The notes below the pieces were generated by a model. The model saw only the letters and a program-made list of their open reading frames with translations. It was not told where the DNA came from and made no database searches. From Tillus elongatus (Eukaryota > Arthropoda > Insecta > Coleoptera > Cleridae): a DNA stretch of 64,000 nucleotides. The stretch spans positions 9,603,926-9,667,925 of the forward strand of contig OZ023269.1 in assembly GCA_964006375.1 (NCBI GenBank), in the 5' to 3' direction. Shown here piece by piece: positions 45,628 to 56,289 of this stretch. Each line of letters starts with the position of its first letter. Position 1 is the first letter of the stretch. The position numbers were made by a program, and so were the translations under genes.

Positions 45628-46829
45628 GGGCGGGTCAATAAGTCCGTGACTTATTGAATTTCCCGCCTCTTCACAGGAAGGGCAACACTGCTTCTGTCAA
45701 CAAGCATCTGTCAGTTGACTCCTGTCAAATTTTGAACAAGCTACGTCATTTAGTTTGTGTAAGATAGCCATTGAAAGCAGATAACCTCTCGAGTTATAAC
45801 GAAAATAAAAAAAAGTGAATTTCGTGTGCTCATCAAACATTATTTTTTGCAAAAAGCATCACTCAAACCAAGGCTAACCTTGATAAACACTATGAGGACA
45901 CTGCATCATCAATTTCCATGGTAAAAAAGTGGTTTATTGAATTTCGTTGCGGCCACAAATGACGCCGAACGTTCTGGACGCCCAGTTGAGGTCGCTACAT
46001 CCGAAACAATTGAAAAAATTCACGATATGGTGTTGGCGGATCGGAGATTGAAAGTGCGGGAGATTGTGGAAACCATAGGCATATCACATGGCTCAGTGGT
46101 TTAGATGTTGCATGATCACTTGGGTATGAGAAAGCTATCCGCAAGATGGATGCCGCGTTTGCTCACAATCGACCACAAACGCAATAGGGACGAGTTTTTG
46201 CGCCGTTTCGTAACCGTGGACGAAACATGGATTCATCACAACACACCAGAGACCAAGCAGCAGTTAAAACAGTGGGTTTCTCCGTGCGAATCGGCGTCGA
46301 AGAAGGCTAAGGTGGGTTTGTTAGCCAATAAAGTCATGGCGACCGTTTTTAGGGATACACGCGGTATAATCCACATTGATTACCTGCAAAAGGGAATAAA
46401 AATCAATGGCGAATATTATACCAACTTATTGGACCGATTCAATGACGATTTGAAGAAAAAAAGGACCACATTTGGCCAAGAAAAAAGTTATTTTCCACCA
46501 AGACAATGCAAGGGGGCGAAATTGCATAAATTGGGCTACGAATTGCTCCCTCATCCTTCCTATTCTCCGGATTTAGCCCAGAGCGACTATTTATTGTTTC
46601 CAAACTTAAATAAATGGCTTGGCGGAAAGAGATTTGACTCCATGAAATCATCTCACAAGCAAATACCTATTTTGAGGACCTCGACTAATCGTATTTTTTG
46701 GAAGGGATAAAAACATTGGAGAAACGTTGGACGAAGTGTATAGAGCTCAAGGGAGACTGTGTTGAGAAATAAAATGATTTTTTGTCAAAAAAACCTGTGT
46801 TTCATTCAAAAAGTCACGGACCCGCTCTC
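45628..46829 (+). mobile_element. mariner element 2, same family, broken
   Basis: Starts GGGCGGGTCAATAAGTCCGT after TA (three bases of the tip lost). It ends at GTCACGGACCCGCTCTCA followed by TA, with an 8-base deletion inside the right repeat. The transposase on the plus strand retains AERSGRP-like and EIVETIGISHGSV-like segments, with a stop at 46103. An open run at 46105-46710 contains LGMRKLSARWMPRLLT, FVTVDETWIHHNTPE (first catalytic Asp), KVMATVFRDTRGIIHIDYL and LLPHPSYSPDLAQSDYLLF (third catalytic region). The sequence between lacks the recruiting part after VDHKRNR. The HDNA motif is frameshifted. Confidence 0.92.
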
Positions 46830-47340
46830 ATAATTCTCATCTGATAATTTATTCCATACTTTAGACGCAACTGTATTGAATATTTTACACTCTTGTGTAA
46901 CTATTTCGTTTCATCAGGTTTAAAATGCCTAAGCCAGATAGGTTTCAAACTACATAGCATGGGAATCATTTATTCTAAACATAAGCGGATTATTAGTTTA
47001 ATGAAACATTAAATTTTAAATCTTGCACCATCCCAGTGAAACCGCAAGTGAAAAATAAAGCCATTAACAAATCACAATATTTTGTGGCAAGCTCAATAGT
47101 GATTATATGAATTTAATAATCTCCCGACATTTCCTTTTGGAAGTTATTGTTATTTATTGCTACAAAAAACATCTCTAAACCAGCTTATTTGCATAAATTT
47201 TATACAGACATTGTGACAGTGCTTTGATAATAATTCATTAAAGCATAATTTACATTTTCATTTTAATCGCTTTCAAGCTGTCCACTAAATAAACGAAAAT
47301 GGCTAAGTAAAGTAAGCAAATAATAATGGGTAAATGACAC
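46830..47340. other. AT-rich spacer
   Basis: No gene recognised between mariner 2 and the next transposon fragment. Confidence 0.4.
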
Positions 47341-48197
47341 ATACAGTGAGCAGCAAAATTATGTAATTAGTTCATTAAAATTTGAGCGATTTGTGTTTTG
47401 ACGAAATGTTCGGACACGTTAACTCTAGTTTTTAAAAATACACATTTCGCATCAAATTTACGTTTCTCCCAATCCCGTTTTTCAGATATGACGTCATCGA
47501 CATTTTTCTTAGATGAAAACCCTCATTTTTTTATTTTGATAGATCATTGAATTGTCTACACATTACCATTAAAATTTTGATACCTCACATTGTTAAATTT
47601 TCGGATGAAAGTAATTTAAAGAGTGGAAAACATAAACTCTATTCAAAATAAACAATCAAAAGATAACGAATAAAATAAGAAAGTAGGTACTAATCAATAA
47701 TACAGAAGCATCTCAAGCATATGTCATTGTCAAATGAACGTTATTCTAAATCTTTTTTGAAAATTAATTAAGCATGGCACATTTAAGTGAAACCCAGCGT
47801 ATAGAAATTTTAATTATTGTTGGATGCGGTGATAAAACCCGAACACAGAAAAAATTGTGCAATTTGTTTAATGGGAAATATCCAGATAGACATCGAATAG
47901 ACACTGTAAGTAAAATCGAGTATAAATTCAGAGAAACTGGACATGTTACACACATGCAAAGTGCAGTGCGTCCTAAAAAAATTGATGAAGACTTAAAACT
48001 TGATATTTTATTACGTGTGGGTGAGAATCCTCATGTTGCATCTCAATCAATTGCAGCAGACTGTGAAATTTCTCAGCGTTCAGTATTACATGCTTTAAAA
48101 TTTGAAATTTACCATCCTCACAAAATACAGCTGCTGCACGAACTTAATGAAAATGACCCTGACCAACCAATGCATTTTTGTGAAATAATGCAAGATT
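47341..48197 (+). mobile_element. Tc1/mariner-like transposon fragment with DUF4817-type N-terminal domain
   Basis: ATACAGTGAGCAGCAAAATT at 47340 looks like a terminal repeat. The coding frame from ATG 47774 reads MAHLSETQRIEILIIVGCGD, LCNLFNGKYPDRH and FRETGHV, which is the DUF4817-type helix-turn-helix found at the start of many insect transposases. A second HTH (SIAADCEISQRSVLHALK) and HKIQLLHELNENDPDQPMHFCEIM follow. The frame then stops at the junction with a LINE near 48197-48202; the whole DDE domain is missing. It is related to, but distinct from, the element at 58111-59821. Confidence 0.75.
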
Positions 48198-49560
48198 TAT
48201 GATATCCGTCATTTTATGTGCGACATTGGGGACTGTTGGTGGTTGAACATTTAGAGGTGGGTTGAGAGTAGAATTGCCGGCGAACAACGGGCAAAAAGTT
48301 CAGCCTTGCTCAGGGCGGTAGAAACAATTTCATCCCCCAAAGCAAGAGGTGAGATGCTCTTGCAAAAATTATTCCCAATAGATTTAGCAAGAGTCCATAA
48401 GGGTTTGCAGCCGTTGGAGCTTGAGAGGACTTTGTTTTTGATGTGGTTATTAAACGAGTGTTTTGCCTCAGAAAGAATGCGGACATAGCGGTTTCTTGCC
48501 TCGTTAAATGCTTGATGGTTTTCTTGACTGGGATTGTGTAGAAGCGCTTTGTGAGCTTTGACCTTTTCAAGTCTGGCCTTGTCACAGGGTTTAGAGAACT
48601 AGAACTTTTGAGTGGCTGAAGAGGTTTTCTGTGTACGTGGAATAATTAATTCCATGCCAGTTTGGATAATTTCGGTGACGTTTTGTGAGATATCAGAGGG
48701 GTCAGGATGAGAGAAGCAGACAGACGCCTATGGAAATGAGGAAAAGCAATCCCTCATTTCGTCCGAGTTCGCGGAGTTGTGGTGCCAAACGATACGTGGG
48801 TGTGATGACTGTGTGACCTCGGGTTGCATTGCGCAGGAAGCAGTGACCATGCCGTGGTCTGAGCGACCAAGGGGGGGCGGTGACTGATGTCTTATAGCAT
48901 TCAGGTTTTGTAGTAAGAAGGTGATCCAAGGGATTTGAGCTGTGTGTTGGGATGCGAGGAAAGTAAGTAGGTTGCTGAACCATATTGGCTAAAGAATTGC
49001 TGATTGCAAAGGCCTCCGCTGCTCTCCCTTGTGGATCGGTTTTTGAAGATCATAGCCATTCCTTATTATGGACATTGAAGTCACCAGGAATAGTGACCTC
49101 GGAGGAAGGATATTCAGAGATCAGATGGTCGGTTTTTTCAGAAAGGTAGTCGAAGAGCTGGACAAAGTTGTTGTCAGAAGGTGACCGATAAATGCAACAG
49201 ATGAATTTAGTTGCAGCCCTGAGAGAGTTTAATCCAAAGTATGTCTTTTCTTCCAGCTTTTAAATTGGGGAGTCTGGTGCAGGGTAGAAGGCTACGGACG
49301 TATGCGAACACGCCTCCATGCAATCTAAAGGAAGTAAGGAGCTCATACCCCTGGAAATTAAGGTGATTAGTGGCTGTTTTGGCACTGATTTGGGTTTCGG
49401 TGAGGGAGAGGAGTTGGGGCCTATTAGTCTGGAGGAAATGGTGGATGGAGTTCAGGTTAGAATTTAGGCCACATCTATTCGAGAAGAATATGTTAAATCT
49501 TGATGCCGGCGCCCCCTGCACACCCCTCTCCCGGAGATCCAAATGGAGGGGTATTCTATC
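48198..49560 (-). pseudogene. LINE remnant: APE-type endonuclease and linker, no RT
   Basis: Read on the minus strand from about 49545: FNIFFSNRCGLNSNLNSIHH, LLSLTETQISAKTATN (catalytic Glu of the endonuclease), CCIYRSPSDNNF, IPGDFNVHNKEW (Asp/Asn motif) near 49050-49085, and a damaged RPRHGH in place of the usual SDH near 48845. The linker before the RT reads FNEARNRYVRILSEAKHSFNN and NGCKPLWTLAKSIGNNF near 48340-48500. Frameshifts are frequent. LINEs are normally 5'-truncated; here the 5' half is kept and the RT lost, so deletion or rearrangement after insertion joined it to the transposon fragment. Confidence 0.8.
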
Positions 49561-50409
49561 TCCAGAAACTTTTGTACAAGGAGGAGCCTACATCCTTTTT
49601 GTTTATAAGGGAAACCGACTCATACACCAGAACCAGAAACGTCCGTTGGGACTTCACCGGACCCTTGATGTAAGGGGTGGTACCTCCTTGGGCGTGAAAA
49701 AATCCTTTACTATCACGTAAAGGAAAAGTCCACTACCACCTGGCATGGCCTAATTATGAGAAAACAAATTAACACTACAGTATTTTTAACAGGATGAAGC
49801 TCACCTACGTACTACTAGACCAAATATATATTTTTTAAACTGTCAATAAAATTGCCTCCCCCATGTTACATAGTTTTACTGAATCTACACAATTTCGTAC
49901 TAATACAAATACATGGAATATTACTGCTACTGCTATCTGCTACCGATAATTTATTATTATCAAAAATATTTCATGTCTAACATAAGAATGCAGTATAAAC
50001 AAATTAATGGAGAAATTTTCCTGCCAGGTTCATAAAATCTTTTTTCTTTTGTAAGTAGGAAACTGTCTTTTATAATATATTACCAGTTCTTTTTTAATGT
50101 ATTTTTTTCTGTAAAATTCTCAAATACTGCTAAACCCATACCGTATGTTGAAAGTTTTATTCAAATTCGGACACCTAATGATAATGAGACATGCTTATTT
50201 TACGAGGGCCACACTGAACACTGAAATTTGCTGCCGTTAAGTGTTATAATCTGATTAGGCATCAATTTTTATGATGTAGGTTCATCAGAATTAAAGTTCC
50301 TTTCGTTTGTTTGAAGGTTTAGTACATAAATAAAATCAAACAACAAAATGTTGGCACAGAAGACTTCTACACTGGAAGAATTGATAGAAAAACTCACTCC
50401 ACATCTAAT
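49561..50409. other. Spacer; left part probably upstream ORF of the LINE, remainder unknown
   Basis: 49561-49735 is GC-richer and likely belongs to the 5' part of the LINE. From 49760 the DNA is AT-rich with no feature seen. Confidence 0.35.
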
Positions 50410-50491
50410 GATACAAAAATTCACTAATGGGGAGATCCCGACTTTTGAAATTTGAAAAAATTTTTGCAAATGAGCGCGAACTAGGACCCCT
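50410..50491 (-). repeat. (TA)n-associated dispersed repeat, copy 2
   Basis: Reverse complement of the core at 2371-2480: AAATTCACTAATGGGGAGAT and TTTGCAAATGAGCGC. It adjoins the (TA)n run at 50492. Confidence 0.55.
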
Positions 50492-50492
50492 A

Positions 50493-50565
<73 letters not shown>
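50492..50565. repeat. (TA)n microsatellite
   Basis: Pure TA run next to the dispersed repeat. Confidence 0.9.
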
Positions 50566-50566
<1 letters not shown>

Positions 50567-50639
50567 CTATGGTATTTTTGGTTTCCTTAGCACTTTTAAT
50601 AGAGCATGAGAATTCAATTTGCGTCTTTATTAAAAAAAA

Positions 50640-50860
50640 AAAAACGCTAATATTGATGATCCTGAAATATATATATGTGAAACATACTTGGTTCTCGAGT
50701 TGAACCGCGTCCAGAATTTATGAAAACTCGACGTTTCGGCTCCTGGTTTGGAGCCATTTTCAAGAGGTAAGGGAAATGTGTAAGGACACTCTAAGGCCCC
50801 AATCTGCCTACTCCCTAGAGCGGTGGACAAATGTGGGTTGGGTTTTTGTAGCTCGATTAC
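50640..50860 (-). repeat. Possible 3' end of a second Penelope-like family
   Basis: On the minus strand CTTGAAAATGGCTCC, then GGAGCCGAAACGTCGAG: a GGCTCC/GGAGCC stem placed before GAAAC and a GTC. That is the layout seen near the 3' ends of Penelope-like elements and a degraded hammerhead. No coding sequence accompanies it. Confidence 0.35.
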
Positions 50861-50951
50861 GGGGCCTCAATCTGCCTACTCCCCAAATCTCGCCGGAGAT
50901 CGTCTGTGAGGTCTCAGTGTGTTCAACCCTAGGCCTCTAGATCTCTCGGAG

Positions 50952-51325
50952 TGACAACATACTACTTGGTTCCGCAACTAGGTGGCGGCACGTTGCTTCG
51001 TGTCTCACCACTCAGTGTTGGAAGGCGGGCTACCATAGCCGTTTTACTTTATAAGTGTATTTTCGCTACAATTAGTATGCCGTACTGAAGAGCTCTAACT
51101 AGAGTGAAACCGGTCTACGGTTCTAACTGTGGCAAGAATACATCTAGCCTTACATATTTTGTCCCTATATTAGGGTAGAAATGGGCCAGGGCTGACAATT
51201 TACTAAATTGTTAGTTGGTTGTATACAGTCCTTATTTTTTAACACTTTGTGTTATTTGGAGCTGGCATGACAACATACTACTTGGTTCCGCAACTAGGTG
51301 GTGGCACGTTGCTTTGTGTCTCACA
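50952..51325 (+). repeat. 57-bp direct repeats 315 bp apart
   Basis: ACAACATACTACTTGGTTCC through GTTGCTTCGTGTCTCAC at about 50952-51010 recurs at about 51267-51325 with only about two base changes. The interval between is single copy here. This could be a segmental duplication or two ends of a small element. Confidence 0.75.
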
Positions 51326-51329
51326 TCGA

Positions 51330-51810
51330 TACAGCATGAATCACGTGTCATCCTGAGCCTTTAGACTCACTTAATAGCAAGAACAAGTATTAAACATATT
51401 TTTTTTATCACCTCTCAGATTTGAGAGAGGAAATTTCAGTGTAGCCCTTAGAAGGTGACCTTCAAACATGCAGTGAACATGAAAAATGCATGATGTGACA
51501 AAATTTGTTTTAAATAACCACCCTAGAGTGCCAACCTGATAAATAAAATATATAAAGATGTTTTTAATTCTAATGTGATACAGAAAATAACTCAAAACAA
51601 TTCAAACAAACAAACTTTATATCTGCCACTGGAATACCTAATATAAAAACGATTAACATTAAACATGCAGCGCAATAAACACAAACAAAAATAACACAAC
51701 AAAGGACAAAAAATACTATATTCTATGTGAAAAAATAATCTTAAAAATAAGGAATTTTCTCTCATCTAAAAAAATATCGTAAAAATTTAAGACTCCATTC
51801 AATTCTATTG
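51330..51810. other. AT-rich spacer
   Basis: No gene or repeat recognised. Confidence 0.4.
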
Positions 51811-51820
51811 TTTAATTAAT

Positions 51821-52038
51821 AAGTGAAGATTGGAACCTACGATAAGTACTGAACAATCAATACACTTCGGAGAACCCAAAGACCTGACAATCGTTTAGCT
51901 AACAAAGTGGTAAGCATCCTCAGAGGATGAGTAAATTGGACAATTGTTCGCTTAGTTTATTCATCCTCTGTGACACTAACTTTGTTAGCGAAACAATCGT
52001 TAGGTCTTAAAATAGTGATGTGAATTGGGTTCTCCAAA
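51821..52038 (-). mobile_element. Penelope-like element D: minimal head-to-head palindrome
   Basis: Left antisense arm 51821-51933 with tail (AAGTGAAGATTGGAACC...) and right sense arm about 51956-52038, ending GTACTTGC where other copies end ACTTAT. Each arm keeps only the last about 80-110 bp of the element, including the hammerhead region (CTG-TGA core with one base missing, GCGAAAC on the right). About 20 bp separate the arms. TTAATTAAT occurs at 51812-51820 and 52039-52047 as target duplication. Confidence 0.8.
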
Positions 52039-52047
52039 GTGTACTTG

Positions 52048-52339
52048 CTTAATTAATTTTCACATAATTTCATGTAACTTTTGTTTTGGATACATATTCC
52101 TATTAAATTAAAGTCACTGTTTTTCCTTAAATCTGATTTGCTAAATGTAGTATACAGGGCGTAACATTAAGTAAATTAATTTAAGATGTAAAAGAAAGGG
52201 TAAAGTTTTAAATTTTTGTCTATCTGCATTAGTTTATAAAAAATTATTTTCAACAGGGTCTGAAAGAAATGTATTAACAAATAAATTTTATTATTATTAT
52301 TTTGTTAAAAACTAGAATGTAGATTGTTTAATGAGTCAT
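52048..52339. other. AT-rich spacer
   Basis: Nothing recognised; TATACAGGGCG at about 52152 resembles a mariner-type tip but has no partner. Confidence 0.35.
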
Positions 52340-53010
52340 ATATTTGGCCTCTCAGCGCTGTGACCCTAATGGGTCTTTTGTGCATGGATAATTTCTAATA
52401 GTTGCCCTAAATGTTCAGACTTTTTATAGTCTACTATGTTTTTTGGGACTATTTGCCTATTTCTTGGGGTGTTAAATGTCACCCCTTCAAGGTATTTGAG
52501 ACTTTTGCAGAACTGAGCCATGCAATTGCATAGCAAGTGTTCTGTTGTTTCTACTGCTCCAGTGCAGTATCTGCAGTTTTCACTGTCCGCCTTTCCCAGT
52601 TTCATAGCGTGATTCTTACTGCGGAGTCTCCTGTGAGTATTCTGGGGTCGTTCCTGTTCAATTCAAGAAACAGTTCAGACTTTTTTCTTGATATGGTGAT
52701 GAAGCGTTTTGCCTGCCTTAAGCCTGGCATTTTCCTCCAGTATGACAGCATTTGGTTCCTCTCCCAAGTATCAGGTTTATTTCTTACATGGCTCTGGACC
52801 ATAGAACGGTGCTGTTGCTGCCCTTTTGCAAGGCTATCTGCTTTACAATTTCATTCAATGCTTTGATATCCTGGCACCCACATCACAGTTGCTTTGTTGC
52901 TCGTAACCAGTTGATTCAAGGATTTTTTGCAGTCCCAGGTGAGTCTAGACACTGTTTTAAAATATTTCAGAGTATTTAGTGCTGCTTGACTGTACACAGA
53001 GATTTATTGT
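52340..53010 (-). pseudogene. LINE ORF2 C-terminus: RNase H end and zinc knuckle
   Basis: On the minus strand: SQAAL near 52960 (third RNase H motif context), TWDCKKSLNQLVTSNKATVM, VPGYQSIE and a degraded ADSLAKG region near 52820-52880. ITLRNHAMKLGKA-type sequence and the knuckle CRYCTGAVETTEHLLCNC follow at 52510-52570, with a short tail and stop at 52366-52368. Frameshifts break it. It is the same LINE group as 5860 and 36200 but a different family. Confidence 0.78.
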
Positions 53011-54062
53011 AAGCATTTTGTAACGTGTTACACGTTTTACAACTTATATAACATAACGTTCATTGATACATGATTACGTCTTAAATTCATGCCCATAGAA
53101 ACACACACATTCTCTGGTATTGTTCGTGAACATCTTGAAAACGACAGTTGGTAGCGGGTTTCAATACCCATAATTCATTTTCGTCTGTCAGATAACGGAC
53201 TTCTATAAAAGCTAGTGTAGCCTTCAGCTCACTCTCTTCTCAACGAAATTTTAGGAACAGTAAAAATGTTAAGAATAACTATAACTAGCTAAGCGAAACA
53301 GGCAACACGCTCATATGAGGTAAGTTAGATTAAATACTTTGCTCTCTTAAATGCTGTCTTTGCTTTGTAACAATAGATTGATAACTGCTTATTTTGAATG
53401 TGATTCCTCTGTTTCATGCTTCTTTTCTAGTTTTGTGATAGCTTGTGGCGGTATTCTCATACAGTCCCAATATTAATAATTGAAATAACTAATACAGATT
53501 AACTTTGTTCTTAATGTGGACACCCTACAAAAATCTCACACATGGATAACCTCATATGTGACAATTTACTTAGACAGAGTCAACTATTTTTAGCTACCCC
53601 GTTTTAAATGACCCCTTCAACACCACCGTTTTGAGAGCCCCGTTCAACACTATCATTCTAGGAGCACCATTCAACACCATTCCGTGCAGAAGCACCTGCT
53701 TGAGCAGCATTCTCTAAAGTCAATCCAGCGGTTTTGCTAGCCCTGAGTAGCCTCATGCCCTCTCAAACCCAGTTCATCCAAGGAGCACCGGCATACACAC
53801 CATAGTCGAATACATTGTTAATCTGTAACCTCTAATCAAATTCAAAATTTTTATTTAACATTACATATTATGACTGTCGTTATGTTTTGTTTGTTATCCT
53901 ACGTACAAGTCATAGTGTTTAGTGTTAAATGTATGTAACTATATTTCTGTTCTTGTTTACTATGGACGAAACTTTCTTGTATTTGTGACACTGTTCCACG
54001 CCTACCTGTTGGGCTTCTGTAACTCACTTGGTACAAGGAATAAATAAAGGTTTATCTATCTA
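53011..54062 (+). mobile_element. Non-coding insertion between two halves of a LINE
   Basis: LINE similarity stops near 53010 and resumes near 54063, both on the minus strand. The intervening 1.05 kb has no domain-bearing frame. It begins near TGTAACGTGTTACACG and contains a TATA-like CTATAAAAG at about 53203 followed by an initiator-like TCAGCTC. It ends in an AATAAATAAA, then TCTATCT repeat, as at the 3' end of a non-LTR element or in an LTR R/U5 region. Class unresolved: a solo LTR or a LINE/SINE 3' fragment. About 1 kb of LINE coding sequence expected between the halves is missing. Confidence 0.4.
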
Positions 54063-54680
54063 AATAGCACAAGAACTGTCTTTTCGGGATTGACATTAAA
54101 CCCCTCTCTCACACCAGCTCCCTACTATATTTAGAGCTGTTTGCATTAGACTGGATATTACATCAGTCTTGCCCTTTACTGTTATGACACTATCATCTGT
54201 GTATCTTTGGACTATAAATCCTCTTCTTCTCAATGTAGTCTTAAATCTATCGACAACGAGCAACCCCACAGAGGTGGTAAGCACTCCTCCCTGAGGACAA
54301 TTTTTTGCCGTTGTTACTGTTGCGTTGGTGCCATTTATGGTAGCTGTAATTACATGGCTTTTTAGCATGGCCTCAATCCATCTTACAATAGAAACTTCCA
54401 CTTCCCTTTCTTGTAGGCCCCAGTTGATGGACTGATATAAGGTGTTCTTTGGCCACAAAGTTTTTACTATACCCCTCATTAAACAGTCTGGACACGTAAT
54501 GTGGATTTGCTCGCCTGATAAGATGAATTGTTGTACATGGAGCGGTTTTCTTGCTAAGATTTTGCTTCTAATGTATTGATCTAATGCCTACTCCATGGTC
54601 TTTCGGAGACAGGATGTGAGGCTGATGGGACGGTAGGGCTTTGAATCGTGCAAAGGGCGAAACTAACCTTTACATCAACA
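54063..54680 (-). pseudogene. LINE reverse transcriptase domain fragment
   Basis: On the minus strand: RPISLTSCLRKTME (near 54610), KILARKPLHVQQF, then LQEREVEVSIVRWIEAMLKS, NCPQGGVLTTSVGLLVVD (RT motif B region, usually GCPQGGVLSP) and VQRYTDDSVITVKGK (catalytic YADD altered to YTDD) at 54175-54210. It ends GSWCERGV, then in another frame GLNVNPEKTVLVLF. Probably the same insertion as 52340-53010. Confidence 0.82.
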
Positions 54681-55110
54681 TTTTTATTTTTGTTACCATA
54701 CCATCTCTTTGAAAATAATTTAGTCATTGAATGTGTTCACTAGGCGCCAACAGTTGAATAGTTGAGCCACCAGTATAGTTGAGTTTTAGCTTGAACTCAA
54801 CTATTGAGAATTTCTCAAAGGGGAGTTAATTTTTCTGGCTAAATCAACAAAATGCTGCAGCATGCACAGTTAAATAGCCACCCACTGTTCTGAATTCGTC
54901 TATTTTCGCGGGTATTTTCAATTTATGGAAAGTAGTTTGGTACATCGTAAAATGGTTACGAAAATCATCTGGAGTGATGCTGCATTATGGTGACAATATT
55001 TATTTCTCGTTGATTTATGCCACGCGGGATATTGTTTAAATAAGGCCCGTTCTTCAATAAGAAAAATACTGTAAATATTATTTAAATATATTTTTTCCAT
55101 ATTCTACATA
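54681..55110. other. Spacer, nothing recognised
   Basis: No gene or repeat that I can support. Confidence 0.4.
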
Positions 55111-55114
55111 CTTT

Positions 55115-56085
55115 CAACAACTTTTTACATAATTTCCATCTGCCATCAAAACATTTTTTTGTCATACGGCTGAACAAGTTTTCCAATTCCGTGCTCAAAT
55201 AAATCTGCTGCCTGTGAAGAAACTCAATTCCTGACTGCAGTTTTCACTTCTTTATGGTCGTTGAACCGTTGACGACCAAGGCTCTCTTTAAAGTACTAAA
55301 CAAGTGAAAATCACTGGGTGCAAGGTAGATGATCCAGTTGTTCCCATCCAAAAGACCTGATTAGACATTGTGTTGTGCAGAAACATGGTGCCTTGCATTA
55401 TCATGGAGCAACATCACACCAGAAGACGGTAGGTCACACCGCTTGTTTTGTATGGAACGCCGGAGTTTTCTCAAGCTCACACAATACGCATCAGAGTTGA
55501 TTGTTGTGCCTCGCGGCATAAAATCTATGAACAAAATCCCTTTCCTACCCCAAGAGACCGTCTCCATGATCTTTCATGCTGAAATTGTCTTCTTTTTTTT
55601 TCACTTAGTGATGTGGTACAAAAATTCTCCTTCCTGATTGTATAGAGTCAAAAGCGATAAAGCACAGCCCAATCTTTTTGTTTTGTTCTCGTCAGAAAGC
55701 AGCCTTGGAACCCACCAACAACACACCTTTCGATAATCCAGTTTTTCCGATAAAATGCTATACAAAACTGACCTTGAAACATGTGGGAAATAAATTGATA
55801 ACTTTGAAATCATATCATCGGTCTTCTCGAATTTTGTTGTCCACCTCACGAACCAAATCTTCAGAACTCAAAGGTCACTCGGGGCATGGGTCATCATGCA
55901 CATTAACCCGCCTGTCCTTAAACATTTTCACCCACTTTTAAACTTTACTAACACTCATAGCATTATCACTGTAAACCTGACAAATCTGCCGGTGAATTTC
56001 CGGTGCTGCCAAGTTTCTTGCGCTCAAGAATCGAATTACAGATTGTATATCACACTCGGGAGGTGACTCAATTTATTAAAGATCA
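55115..56085 (-). pseudogene. mariner transposase pseudogene, second mariner family
   Basis: On the minus strand from about 56080: SPPECDIQSVIRFLSARNLA, AAPEIHRQICQVYSDNAMSV, WVKMFKDRRVNVHDDP (HTH region), then FPHVSRSVLYSILSEKLDYR and WVPRLLSDENKTKRLG near 55720-55800. RKGILFIDFMPRGTTINSD and VMLLHDNARHHVSAQ (second catalytic Asp in HDNA) lie at 55361-55550. LAPSDFHLFSTLKRAL-type sequence follows in broken frames near 55270-55330. The first catalytic Asp segment (VTGDETW) is deleted. Length matches a 345-residue mariner transposase. Terminal repeats were not found. Confidence 0.85.
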
Positions 56086-56162
56086 TAAACTTCTACAGTC
56101 CAGCACACAAGACAGATGATGCGGCTGCAAATGGCGTCAAACGCACACAAAGCATCTGCTAT

Positions 56163-56274
<112 letters not shown>

Positions 56275-56289
56275 TAGTAGTAGATTCAG

